The notes beneath the pieces were generated by a model. It was not told the origin of the DNA and searched no databases. It worked only from the letters and a program-made list of their open reading frames with translations. This document shows positions 26,691 to 36,082 of a DNA stretch of 64,000 nucleotides, piece by piece. Origin of the DNA: Pseudomonadales bacterium (GTDB lineage: Bacteria > Pseudomonadota > Gammaproteobacteria > Pseudomonadales > Pseudohongiellaceae); NCBI GenBank assembly GCA_024234395.1, contig JACKOH010000001.1, positions 248,001-312,000 on the forward strand, in the 5' to 3' direction. Position 1 is the first letter of the stretch; every line of letters starts with the position of its first letter. The translations under genes were made by a program, and so were the position numbers.

Positions 26691-27641
26691 TTATGGCACA
26701 GGTGTTTTCAACTGCTCACCTGCCTGCCAGGCCAAAAGGTTTTCTATTACCAGGTTGCCCATCGCGGTGCGTGTTTCGACGGTGGCGCTTCCAACGTGCG
26801 GAAACAGCACAACGTTGGTCATAGATAACAGTTGCTCACGTACTGCCGGCTCGTTACAGTAAACGTCCAGCCCGGCGCCGGCTATCAGTCCCGACCGGAG
26901 TGCTTCGATCAGATCATTTTCGTTAACACTTGACCCTCTTCCGACATTGATGAAAGTACCGTTCGGGCCCAGGCTTCTTAAGACTTCCAGGTCGATGATG
27001 CTTTCTGTTTCCGCGCCACCTGGCAGCATGCACAGCAGGATGTCGACATTTTCACAAAGACTGTGAATGTCGGGATAGTATTTGAAAGGAAGGTCTTTGC
27101 GATTGCGGTTGTGATATGCGATTTCCAGTTTGAAGGTCTGTGCACGAATTGCAATATCTTCACCGATACTTCCCAGCCCCAATATTCCCAGAGTTTGTCC
27201 GGCCAGGCTGTGCGACAAAGGGAAAGGTCCTGTGCTCCAATTCCCGGACCTCACATATTGGTCTGCATTGATGAGATTTCTTTGTGTTGCCAGGATCAGC
27301 GCCATGGCGATATCAGCAACTGCGTCGTTAAGCACATCAGGGGTATTGGTAACAAAGATTCCCCGGGAGCGGGTAGTGTTAAAATCTATCCCGTCCACTC
27401 CAACTCCGAAACAGGAAATTACTTCCAACCCGGGCAGCTCATAGATGAGTGGATTGGTTTGCCACGAGGCGGTCGCTACTGCCCTGCAGACCGGCTTCAG
27501 GGATTCAATCAATTGAACCTGCTGCTCCGGTGACTGCAGCCAGAGTTTATGAGTTTCAAACAGGGAATCCAGTCTGCTTACTGTTTCAACATGGAACTGA
27601 TTGGCAATCAGAAGCGGAAGTTTCTTTTGTGGTTCGCTCAT
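26691..27641 (-). CDS. D-2-hydroxyacid dehydrogenase (hydroxypyruvate/glyoxylate reductase type)
   Basis: The 316-residue product has the NAD(P)-binding motif GILGLGSIGEDIA in the middle and the catalytic set of the family: Arg in NVGRGSSVNENDLI, Glu in LDVYCNEP and His in FPHVGSAT. The N-terminal part (SCFGVGVDGIDFNTT) also fits. Members reduce glyoxylate, hydroxypyruvate or 2-ketogluconate. A GTG six codons upstream (27659) is an alternative start; neither has a clear ribosome binding site. It is divergent from selA 224 nt away and appears to be a single-gene unit. Confidence 0.87.
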   Translation of the reverse strand: MSEPQKKLPLLIANQFHVETVSRLDSLFETHKLWLQSPEQQVQLIESLKPVCRAVATASWQTNPLIYELPGLEVISCFGVGVDGIDFNTTRSRGIFVTNTPDVLNDAVADIAMALILATQRNLINADQYVRSGNWSTGPFPLSHSLAGQTLGILGLGSIGEDIAIRAQTFKLEIAYHNRNRKDLPFKYYPDIHSLCENVDILLCMLPGGAETESIIDLEVLRSLGPNGTFINVGRGSSVNENDLIEALRSGLIAGAGLDVYCNEPAVREQLLSMTNVVLFPHVGSATVETRTAMGNLVIENLLAWQAGEQLKTPVP

Positions 27642-27864
27642 GGATACGGGTATTGTCACATTGCATGGGGCGCGAGCAGAGAGTCAGCTGGCTATCGGAT
27701 CAGCATCATTCGAGCTTAAAAGACGCATCAGAACAAACAGTGTTCGCGCTGGCAAGTGCACGCTAACAGATTCCAGGGCCGATATCCACGCTCTATTGCA
27801 TGGTTGGGATAATTTACGTAGATTGTAAACCTTCCATTTCTTCCTGCGAAATCTCCCCCTTCGA

Positions 27865-29310
27865 ATGACTGGATCTGAGAACAAGAATTTGCGAAGGCTG
27901 CCCTCCATCGACCTGTTATTGAGGTCGAAGGAACTGGCTTCTGCCATCGAAAGGTTCGGCCGCGAGGTGGTTCGGGAAGCGGCAAGGGAAGTGCTTGATG
28001 AGGCGCGAGAGTCGATCAGGCAGTCCAGTGGAAAGGGCTTTATATCGTCTGACAATTCCGAATCCGATTTGGGGTTGATAGACAGAATCTGCATGACTGC
28101 GGCGGCAAACTGTCATCCGGCATTGATTCCCGTATTTAATCTTACCGGAACCGTGATTCATACCAATCTGGGACGAGCGTTACTGCCGGTGGAAGCCATG
28201 GATGCTCTGCGCGAGGTGGCGGGCCAGGCAGTGAATCTGGAATACGATCTTGCCACGGGTACCCGGGGTGACCGTGAGTCCCAGGTGGAAAAACTGATCT
28301 GCGTACTGACAGGCGCCGAAGCGGCCACAGTGGTCAATAACAACGCCGCAGCGGTGGTACTTGTCCTTACCTCCCTGGCAGTGGGAAGGGAAGTTGTTAT
28401 TTCCCGGGGGGAGCTGGTAGAGATCGGCGGTGCGTTTCGCATACCCGAGGTCATGGGGGGTGCTGGATGTCAGCTCAGGGAAGTCGGGGCAACAAATCGA
28501 ACTCACCTTGCCGACTACGCCGGAGCAATCGATGAAAACACCGCACTATTGATGAAGGTGCACACCAGCAACTATGAAATCAACGGATTTACCAGTGCCG
28601 TGCCGGAACCGGAACTGGCTGCCCTGGCCAGGAAATGCCAGTTGCCATTCGTGGTTGACCTGGGCAGCGGTACACTGGTTGACCTGACCCGGTTCGGATT
28701 ACCGGACGAGCCCACTGTGGGAGACTGCCTGGCGCAGGGAGCGGACCTGGTTACCTTTTCAGGGGATAAACTTCTGGGTGGCCCTCAGGCGGGAATCGTT
28801 GCCGGCAGCAGGGAGCTGATTTCCCGACTGAAAAGTAATCCGCTGAAACGCGCCTTGCGCGTTGATAAGCTCACCCTGGCAGCACTTGGCGCAGTGCTGC
28901 AACTGTATCGGAATCCAGGGAGTTTGAGCCAGAAACTGCCAGTGTTTCGTGATCTCACCCGGAGCCTGGAAAGTATAGCCCGCGTGGCTGAAGAAGTATT
29001 GCCGGCCGTGAACCGGTTTTTGAACGGTGAAGCTGAGATTGCAATTGTTCGTTGCATGAGTCAGATCGGCAGTGGTGCGTTACCGGTGGATCTTCTGGAA
29101 AGCCGCGCTTTGCAGATTACACCATCAGGAAATGATCGATCCGACAGGAAATTGCAGGATCTTGTCAGCAGATTTCGAAAACTCCCGACTCCGGTAATCG
29201 GCAGAGTGCATGATGGCAGTTTGTTGTTCGATTTACGGTGTCTGCAGGATACCAGTAAGTTCTGCCGGCAACTGTATGACTCACCCGGTCCAGCGGGCGG
29301 ATCTTCATAA
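27865..29310 (+). CDS. selA: L-seryl-tRNA(Sec) selenium transferase SelA
   Basis: SelA converts seryl-tRNA-Sec to selenocysteyl-tRNA-Sec with selenophosphate and PLP. The 481-residue product has the N-terminal helical tRNA-binding part, then the signature FNLTGTVIHTNLGRALLP, VVNNNAAAVVLVLTSLA, and the PLP lysine Lys302 in TFSGDKLLGGPQAG. Length matches the decameric bacterial enzyme. It stands alone here, not next to selB (12 kb left) or selC (21 kb left), and converges on an MFS gene 49 nt downstream. Confidence 0.96.
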   Translation: MTGSENKNLRRLPSIDLLLRSKELASAIERFGREVVREAAREVLDEARESIRQSSGKGFISSDNSESDLGLIDRICMTAAANCHPALIPVFNLTGTVIHTNLGRALLPVEAMDALREVAGQAVNLEYDLATGTRGDRESQVEKLICVLTGAEAATVVNNNAAAVVLVLTSLAVGREVVISRGELVEIGGAFRIPEVMGGAGCQLREVGATNRTHLADYAGAIDENTALLMKVHTSNYEINGFTSAVPEPELAALARKCQLPFVVDLGSGTLVDLTRFGLPDEPTVGDCLAQGADLVTFSGDKLLGGPQAGIVAGSRELISRLKSNPLKRALRVDKLTLAALGAVLQLYRNPGSLSQKLPVFRDLTRSLESIARVAEEVLPAVNRFLNGEAEIAIVRCMSQIGSGALPVDLLESRALQITPSGNDRSDRKLQDLVSRFRKLPTPVIGRVHDGSLLFDLRCLQDTSKFCRQLYDSPGPAGGSS

Positions 29311-29359
29311 CCTCCTGTCCGCGTCAGCCTCCAAGTGAGCCCTGGCCAGTAAGTGTGCT

Positions 29360-30562
29360 CTAATCGGCCCGCGTGACCGGCCTGCCCACACCCAGTCGAA
29401 AACTCAGCAGTGAAAACAGTGACGCCGTGAACATCAGTAATAACAGCGGGTAAGCCGTGCCGTTGAATATAATCGCGACCAGTTGCGCGGCGATGGAAGA
29501 CAGCCCCATCTGCAGGAAACCGGTTAATCCCGAGGCCGTGCCGGCGTGCCTGGGGAATTCATTGATAGCGCCGGCCTGTGCGTTTGGAAGCGTAAGGCCA
29601 CCGCCGAATATCGCCACGGCAATTGGCAGGAACAGAAATATCGGGTGACGCAGACCGCTCCACTGCAGCGCCAGGGTCAGGCTGATTCCAGCCAGTGAAA
29701 TCTTCGATCCAATGTCAATTATCCGAAACGTACCGAGATGATTGCCATAACGCCTGGACACGTAGTTGCCCGCCATGAAGCCGGCCGGAATCATGACAAA
29801 ATAGTAACCGTACTCGGTAGCAGGACGATGCAGTACCGACACCATGATTTCCGGCGCGGCTGAGATAAAACTGAAAAACACCACGGAAACGAAGGCCACG
29901 CTGAATCCGTAACCACGGAATACAGGACTTTGCATCAGTACGGCAAAAGTACGGAACATGCCCGATAGTCCCTGGAATACCGCGGGCTCGGCCAGCGTTT
30001 CCGGTAGTCTGAAATAGAGAGTGGTCAGAATGAGCAGGCTGAACGCGGCAATAATAAGAAAGACCGATCGCCACCCGAACAGGAACATCAACTCACCGCC
30101 CAGGGCGGGCGATAACATCGGAATCACCACCATGACCATTACCAGAGTCGAAATAATCTTCGCCGATTCCTGAGGACCGTAAACGTCCCTGGCGATCGCT
30201 CTGGCAACCACCAGTCCGACTGCTCCACCAAAAGCCTGGACGACGCGGCCAAGTATTAACAACAGTACATTTGGTGCGATAAAACAGGCCAGTGAACCCA
30301 CCAGAGTGATAATAGATCCTATCATCAGGGTCGGCTTGCGGCCGAATCGATCCGAGACGGGTCCATAGACCAGTGTGGCAACGGCTATGGAGAGCATGGA
30401 GAGGCTTAAAGTAAGTTGTGCAACCCCGGTGGAAACTCCAAAGTCCTCTCGGATAACCGGCAGTGCCGGCAGCAATATCTGCATGGCGGCTGGCCCCAGC
30501 GCCGACGCGCCAGACAGCAGCGCTATCATTAACAGTGACAGCCGGGTAAGTGAGGTTTGCAT
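29360..30562 (-). CDS. MFS transporter, Bcr/CflA drug-resistance family
   Basis: The 400-residue protein has twelve membrane helices. The start resembles Bcr/CflA exporters (ALGPAAMQILLPALPVIRED), and motif A lies between helices 2 and 3 (GPVSDRFGRKPTLMIGS). An RAIARDVYG segment after helix 4 is also typical of Bcr. Such proteins export drugs or metabolites with protons in the inner membrane. It stands alone between selA (convergent) and the TPR gene. The substrate is not predictable. Confidence 0.88.
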   Translation of the reverse strand: MQTSLTRLSLLMIALLSGASALGPAAMQILLPALPVIREDFGVSTGVAQLTLSLSMLSIAVATLVYGPVSDRFGRKPTLMIGSIITLVGSLACFIAPNVLLLILGRVVQAFGGAVGLVVARAIARDVYGPQESAKIISTLVMVMVVIPMLSPALGGELMFLFGWRSVFLIIAAFSLLILTTLYFRLPETLAEPAVFQGLSGMFRTFAVLMQSPVFRGYGFSVAFVSVVFFSFISAAPEIMVSVLHRPATEYGYYFVMIPAGFMAGNYVSRRYGNHLGTFRIIDIGSKISLAGISLTLALQWSGLRHPIFLFLPIAVAIFGGGLTLPNAQAGAINEFPRHAGTASGLTGFLQMGLSSIAAQLVAIIFNGTAYPLLLLMFTASLFSLLSFRLGVGRPVTRAD

Positions 30563-30648
30563 AGGAGTCTCTTACTGAGAAGAGCGCTATTCTAACAGTG
30601 CAGAAGGTAAAAGGTTAGGGGGGCGGGCGCAGGCTGCCGGCGGCTTTG

Positions 30649-32757
30649 CTATTGTCCTGTGAATCGATCCAGGCTGGTCTGCGATCCGGACTGGGAACGG
30701 GATTGCATGATAACACTGGACCCTCTTAATAACGCCATCTGGGCAGAGCTGATTCCATAGCCCAGATCAAACAGTTCCTGGTGCAGACCCAGAACCAGCT
30801 GCCGGGCGCTGTCCCTCGCTGACTGACCCGGTTCCGGGGTGTGAGTGAAGCAGGCCACAACTTCTCCTTTCGGTGCATACAGGCAGACCGATGGCCCATC
30901 GGGGGAAACTTCCAGAGGGAATCCGTCCGCCACCTCCCTGAAACGCGGTGACTGTTTCATAAAGTGCGCGGTGGCCCGGGCCAACTCACTGTCGTCGTTG
31001 GCGAAGGTAATCGGCAACGAGGCATCCAGTCGTCTCAATATACCCGGGTCCAGTTGCATGGCCTTCTGGTAGGCTTCGACAGCCAGTTCCCTTTGCCCGA
31101 TTTCCCAGGCAGAGGCACCAATCCGTGCCTGTAGTCGTGCCCTCAGGAGAACCTCCCGGTCGGGTAGCAGTTCCAGGGCCTGCAACCCGTTTTCCAGCAC
31201 CTCGTTGGGACGCTTCTTCAAAGCGGCGATTTCAGTCGCATAGCTGAAATAGTAGCCTTCATTCAGAAGGAAAGCCCCACTGGTCCTGGCGCGTTCCAGC
31301 AACCCTGACATGACACCGGTACCCAGCAGGCGCACGATTTCCGGTTCTATCCATTCCGGAATGTGCACATCGAGGGGGGCATAGGGACGCAAACGATTCA
31401 ACAGCACTGCTTCATCGGCGAATAATGAAGCCGCATGTCTTGCTGCCAGCCAGGCGGCGAAGCGCTGCCTGTTGGCAGCGAGCCTGGCTTGCGTGCGGTC
31501 CATAAAATCCATTGTTGCGGCCTGTTCAAGTTGCACCTGGTACCAGGTTTCATTGGCCAGCATGTGCAGCAGCGCTGACACGGAGTCTTTCTGCGCGTCG
31601 TCGGCGCTGAAGGAGCCGTTTCGGTCTGGTTCGGAAAGTGCTGTGGAAGTAAGTCGGGCCGCCTGTTCGCCCTGTCCGGAAAGGATCAGGAAGCTGGCGC
31701 TGACCATGAGATGCTCGGCACGATTCATAACCGTCACCACCGGCACCTGGTTCTCTCGCCACAAGAGCATGCGATCCATGGCTTCCCTGGCCTCCTCGAA
31801 ACGCCCCTGATTCATGGTGATATAAAGCTTGTAAATCCAGGGATCGGCCACGCTTTCTGGGTTGAGAACCCGGGTTGCCCGGTCCAGAAAATTCTCCGCC
31901 TCCTCCATTTCCAGGAGACTCAGTGCCACCTCGGATGCATTGGTCAGATAGACAGTATCCCCGTCATTCTCCGAACTGGCGATGTTCTCATCTTCATCGA
32001 TGGCCCGATCACAGGCGACGATGTTTTCATTCGGCCTCAGGCTGGCCAGTTCCACTGCACATAAGGTATTCCAAGCCCGGGCCCGTTCCCGCTCGCTGCT
32101 GCTGGTTTGCAGTACTTTGTTGGCGCTCTCCCGGGCCGCTTCGAAGCGGCCCATTTTGATCAGTGGCCAGCCGCGTAACGACTCAACATCCTGGCCATAG
32201 ATTTCCTCGATTTTGTCCAGGTAGGCCAGCGCGTTTTCCTGGTCCCCGATAATCTGGTAAATAAAAGAAAGTTGCGACAGTGTGAGGTAGTGCCACTGGA
32301 TATTTCCGGACGCCAGCGCCCGACCCAAAGACCGGTAGTTGGTCAACTCTTCAGCTTTGCGGAGGTGGAACAGGGCCCTGGGAAGATTGGCTTCTACCGT
32401 ATAGAGCACCTCGGCCAGGGCAAACTGGGCAGCCGGGTTGTCGGGTTCTGCGCGTACCCAGTTTTCGCTCAATTCCCTGGCCCTGACATTCTCCTCGAGG
32501 TTCAGAGCGTCACAGACGGCAAGGGCTTCCGGGTCGGTGATATCCCGCATACCGAAACACAGGGGCATCTGTGCCGGGGGAATCTGCAGGGCATCCAACT
32601 GCTGATCCATGTTGGTGTCGGTGTTTTCGGAAGCGGTTTCCGACCGGTCCTGGGCAAAACCGGCTGCCATGATCAACATCAGGGCAGCCCCGCCGACAGC
32701 GGAGAGACCTGGTGTCCAGAGGTGTTGCCGGATTCTGCTCAGGCCGGGAGTGAACAT
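30649..32757 (-). CDS. Exported TPR-repeat protein of the MoxR operon
   Basis: The 702-residue product has an N-terminal hydrophobic segment (about residues 15-36, ending AAGFAQ) that may be a signal peptide, followed by helical repeats of the TPR type, such as NPAAQFALAEVLYTVEANLP, LTLSQLSFIYQIIGDQENAL and GQRELAVEAYQKAMQLDPGI. The C-terminal 130 residues have no recognised domain. Its start lies 2 nt after the moxR stop, so it is the last gene of the DUF58-transglutaminase-MoxR-TPR operon. A scaffold or assembly role in the envelope is inferred from repeats and context. Confidence 0.72.
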   Translation of the reverse strand: MFTPGLSRIRQHLWTPGLSAVGGAALMLIMAAGFAQDRSETASENTDTNMDQQLDALQIPPAQMPLCFGMRDITDPEALAVCDALNLEENVRARELSENWVRAEPDNPAAQFALAEVLYTVEANLPRALFHLRKAEELTNYRSLGRALASGNIQWHYLTLSQLSFIYQIIGDQENALAYLDKIEEIYGQDVESLRGWPLIKMGRFEAARESANKVLQTSSSERERARAWNTLCAVELASLRPNENIVACDRAIDEDENIASSENDGDTVYLTNASEVALSLLEMEEAENFLDRATRVLNPESVADPWIYKLYITMNQGRFEEAREAMDRMLLWRENQVPVVTVMNRAEHLMVSASFLILSGQGEQAARLTSTALSEPDRNGSFSADDAQKDSVSALLHMLANETWYQVQLEQAATMDFMDRTQARLAANRQRFAAWLAARHAASLFADEAVLLNRLRPYAPLDVHIPEWIEPEIVRLLGTGVMSGLLERARTSGAFLLNEGYYFSYATEIAALKKRPNEVLENGLQALELLPDREVLLRARLQARIGASAWEIGQRELAVEAYQKAMQLDPGILRRLDASLPITFANDDSELARATAHFMKQSPRFREVADGFPLEVSPDGPSVCLYAPKGEVVACFTHTPEPGQSARDSARQLVLGLHQELFDLGYGISSAQMALLRGSSVIMQSRSQSGSQTSLDRFTGQ

Positions 32758-32759
32758 GG

Positions 32760-33866
32760 CTATTTCAAAGTGCTGCGCGCCAGCATTTCCATGGGGTCGC
32801 GCATGCAGTCGTTAAGCACCTTGCGGAAATCAGCGACACCCGGCGCCAGTTCGACCCGATGTTGCAGGATGTAGGGGGCGAGGGATTCAATGTCGGCGGC
32901 ACTGACATAGTCTCGGCCATAAAGCGCTGCACGAACCTGTAGTGCCGGCAACATCAGTACCAGGCTGCGCGTTGAGTTCCCCTGCATGACCCGGTCGTCC
33001 TCCCTGAGATTAATGGAGAGGTCTACCAGCGCGGTCTTGATGGCAGCGCTGATGCTGACGCCCGAGTCGATGGTTTTACGGGCCTGTAAAACCTGATCGC
33101 GGGAAACGGTTTCTTGTGGCGTGGTTTTTTCCCGTCGCGACTGCCAGGTGTCCAGCACTTCCAGTTCCGCATCCCGTTCGATATGTTGCATCGAGATCTT
33201 GAACAGGAACCGATCAAGTTGCGGGGTCGGCAGTGGATAGGTCCCTACCAGGTCGAGTGGGTTCTGGGTGGCGATGACAAAAAACAATTCGTCGAGAGGG
33301 TAGGTAACATTGTCGACCGTAACCTGTTTCTCTCCCATGGCTTCCAGCATTGCCGACTGGACTTTGGGCGATGTGCGATTGATTTCATCGGCCAGGACTA
33401 CATGGGCAAAAATCGGCCCATGACGAAAATGAAAGCTGTTGCTTGCCGTGTCGAACACAGGAACTCCGGTGACGTCAGACGGCAGCAGGTCCGGAGTGAA
33501 CTGAATACGGCGGAACGGCACGATATCCTCGCCACTGTGATCCGGTGGTGCAACGATTGTCTCTCCGAGTGCCTTGGCCAGAGTGGTTTTTCCAGAGCCG
33601 GGAAAGTCCTCCAACAGCACATGGCCGTCTGCGACCAGTGCAATGATAGCCAGTTCGATCACATCATCGCGGCCCAGGACCTGACGTCTTACATTGGCCT
33701 GCAGTTTCTTCAGTACCTCCACGGCATGGTCGAGTTCCGGGTCGACCTGATTCAGTTCCGGTGACACCTGGCCGTTCTCCCCGGCTGGCACGACAGCTTC
33801 GGGTTCGCCGGCTGCTACCTGATAAGACTCCACGTTGCTGTTCCCTGTGGCTGTTTCAGATGTCAT
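32760..33866 (-). CDS. MoxR family AAA ATPase
   Basis: The 368-residue product has an acidic N-terminal extension of about 45 residues and then a MoxR AAA core: Walker A in EDFPGSGKTTLAKALG, Walker B in VVLADEINRTSPKVQSAML, sensor 1 in FFVIATQNPLDLVGTYPLP, and a C-terminal lid. MoxR ATPases act as chaperones that help assemble or activate partner proteins, often DUF58 or VWA proteins, and DUF58 is in this operon. It starts 48 nt after the transglutaminase gene and is nearly fused to the TPR gene. The extension is longer than in most relatives. Confidence 0.9.
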   Translation of the reverse strand: MTSETATGNSNVESYQVAAGEPEAVVPAGENGQVSPELNQVDPELDHAVEVLKKLQANVRRQVLGRDDVIELAIIALVADGHVLLEDFPGSGKTTLAKALGETIVAPPDHSGEDIVPFRRIQFTPDLLPSDVTGVPVFDTASNSFHFRHGPIFAHVVLADEINRTSPKVQSAMLEAMGEKQVTVDNVTYPLDELFFVIATQNPLDLVGTYPLPTPQLDRFLFKISMQHIERDAELEVLDTWQSRREKTTPQETVSRDQVLQARKTIDSGVSISAAIKTALVDLSINLREDDRVMQGNSTRSLVLMLPALQVRAALYGRDYVSAADIESLAPYILQHRVELAPGVADFRKVLNDCMRDPMEMLARSTLK

Positions 33867-33914
33867 CGTTTACTCCGGTAGTTAGTAGAGGTAGTGGCGA
33901 TATCAGGCAGTCGG

Positions 33915-36080
33915 CTAGCGAGTGGAAACCCAGGAAAAAGGATTCAGTGCGCCAAGCACTTTTTTCCAGCCAGGCACACCGGTACTGATTTGTGTGGAAA
34001 CCTGCTTGTCGATGGCGGTCCAGTTGAATACCGCTGTATCGGCGGAGCTGTCACGGACCCCGCCCAGTGCGTCAGCAAGGTGGCGATTGGTTGCGGTCTC
34101 GAATGCCGGCGACAGTGCAGCCATGCGGGCGGCAAAGGACTCTCGGCTTTCCCCGCGTCGCCGACGGAAACCGAGCGCCGAAAGGCGGTCCAGGATAGCC
34201 CGGTATCCGAGCCGGTACTGGACCTGCCGGTTGGCCCTGGCCGGAATCCAAAGACGGTAGTACTTCACCGCGTAGCCGCCTGCCACAGTCAGCAGAAGAA
34301 TCGCATAAACTGAATTGAGAACAAGCTGCCAGGGGAATGCCGAGTCCTGCCCCGAAGCCAGGTAGTCATCGAAAGACGCTTCATCGCGCAGCATGTCTCC
34401 GAGCAGTTGCTGCAGGTTATTCTGCGGGTCGGTGGTCATATCCACCAGAGTCTGTTGCGGCGCCGGGTCGATGATCACCCAGCCGTAATCCTTGAAGTAG
34501 ACTTCCGGCCAGGCGTGTCCGTGAATTGCCTGAATCAGTAATGCTGATCCACCGGCCCGGTTACTGGCGGGAACCGAGTAACCGATCCCCACTCTGGCAG
34601 GAATGCCGAGGCTTCGGTACAGGTAAGTGGCCGCGAAGGCGAAGTGCATGCAGTAACCGGTGAGATCTCCGAACAGGAACGAGGCGGCCGGATCGGGTTC
34701 GTAGGCATGTTCGTTCTTGAGACTGTAGATGCCGTTTTCATCAAGATAAGACTTGATCATGAACGCTTTGGCGAAAGCATCGTTTGCGTATTCCGGCCGC
34801 AGGTCGCTGATCAGGCGCTGGGCCAGCTCACGGTAGCGGGGATCGTCCGGCAGTTTCAGGTATTCCTCCCGGACCTCTGCGGACCAGTCCTCCGCTCCGG
34901 TTTCCTGGCCGATCAGATCGTCGAAGGGAAATGTCGGTACCAGGGAGACGACATCGTAGGTCCGCTTGAAACGCAGATTGTTCGGGTTCGGCGTGTCGGT
35001 ATAGGCGCTGGGTGTCTCCAATCCGAAGGGGTGGCGATGTGGTGTCAACATACCGACGCTGGTGCGGACCGGCTTGCGGGACAATTCACTGACCAGCCCT
35101 GCTTCGACCTGGATCGTGGAACTGGTGAAATTTTCCACCAGGTCCCGGTCCATGTCATCCCGGCCGGTGATGTCCAGTAATTTGCCGTTCCATTGAGAAT
35201 AGGCAGTCTCGCGGAAGTAGTAGGAACCGCTGGCCGGTTCATAATCGTCGCGAAACAACACGATGGCGACCGGCGCCTGCAGGTTGTCAGGATTGTTTTC
35301 GCTGTCCCGGAACGGGTTGTCGTCCTGACTGGAACTGCCAGCGGATTCGGCGCCGGTGAGACCAAGATCATCGGTGTAACTGGGAGTCGGCAGGCCAAAG
35401 AACTGCACATAAGCCAACAGGGAAAAACACAGCAGGCCAAGCACTGTAAAATGCCAGGGCAGACGTCGATGATTGTTTTCCATCATCAGCAGTGCTGCGA
35501 GGCACAGTACTGCCCCGCATCCCATGGCCAGGAGAATTGCAGCGGGATCGATACCCCGCATGAGGGCGAAATCGCCAATGAAATAGGGACGGTGAATCAT
35601 GCCATTACGGTGTGCAGACAGTGTAATGATGAACGCACTGGCCACGAACAGGATTTCCAGCACCGCTCCCCAGCTGTAGCGCAGAGCCAGGAAGCGCAGG
35701 CCGCAGGTAACCGTGGTGCCGATGAACAGCCATTTGATGAACTCGCCGGCCCGGTAGCTGCCCAGTGGCGACAGCATCTCTGCGACCAGGGAGCTGCCGG
35801 TCAGCAGGTCGCTAAGCACCAGCCCGATAAGTAATATCAGCGCGCAGCCGGCCAGCACAACCGGTGTTCTGGAACGTCTGAACAGGGTGGCATTGAGGCG
35901 TGTGTCGGCGAGGACGCAGGCCAGAATACACCCCGCTGCGGCAGCTATGGAGCCACTCAGGTCGGTCAGTGACAGGCTGAGTACCCAGTAAGCTGCCGCG
36001 ATGATCAGGGCGCGAAAGCCGGTGGGCAGGAATTGTCTGCCGCTAACTGTCGCATTTCTTTGCATTATCCCGTCAGTCAT
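33915..36080 (-). CDS. Transglutaminase-like membrane protein
   Basis: The 721-residue product begins with about six to seven membrane helices (residues 25-225), continues with an extracytoplasmic part holding a transglutaminase-like domain, and has another membrane helix near residue 590. The catalytic triad is visible: Cys in LTGYCMHFAFAA, His in IHGHAWPEVYF and Asp in VIIDPAPQ. A short basic C-terminal part faces the cytoplasm. It corresponds to the transglutaminase partner of MoxR-DUF58 operons. It starts 2 nt after the DUF58 stop. Whether it cross-links or hydrolyses proteins is unknown. Confidence 0.85.
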   Translation of the reverse strand: MTDGIMQRNATVSGRQFLPTGFRALIIAAAYWVLSLSLTDLSGSIAAAAGCILACVLADTRLNATLFRRSRTPVVLAGCALILLIGLVLSDLLTGSSLVAEMLSPLGSYRAGEFIKWLFIGTTVTCGLRFLALRYSWGAVLEILFVASAFIITLSAHRNGMIHRPYFIGDFALMRGIDPAAILLAMGCGAVLCLAALLMMENNHRRLPWHFTVLGLLCFSLLAYVQFFGLPTPSYTDDLGLTGAESAGSSSQDDNPFRDSENNPDNLQAPVAIVLFRDDYEPASGSYYFRETAYSQWNGKLLDITGRDDMDRDLVENFTSSTIQVEAGLVSELSRKPVRTSVGMLTPHRHPFGLETPSAYTDTPNPNNLRFKRTYDVVSLVPTFPFDDLIGQETGAEDWSAEVREEYLKLPDDPRYRELAQRLISDLRPEYANDAFAKAFMIKSYLDENGIYSLKNEHAYEPDPAASFLFGDLTGYCMHFAFAATYLYRSLGIPARVGIGYSVPASNRAGGSALLIQAIHGHAWPEVYFKDYGWVIIDPAPQQTLVDMTTDPQNNLQQLLGDMLRDEASFDDYLASGQDSAFPWQLVLNSVYAILLLTVAGGYAVKYYRLWIPARANRQVQYRLGYRAILDRLSALGFRRRRGESRESFAARMAALSPAFETATNRHLADALGGVRDSSADTAVFNWTAIDKQVSTQISTGVPGWKKVLGALNPFSWVSTR

Positions 36081-36082
36081 AG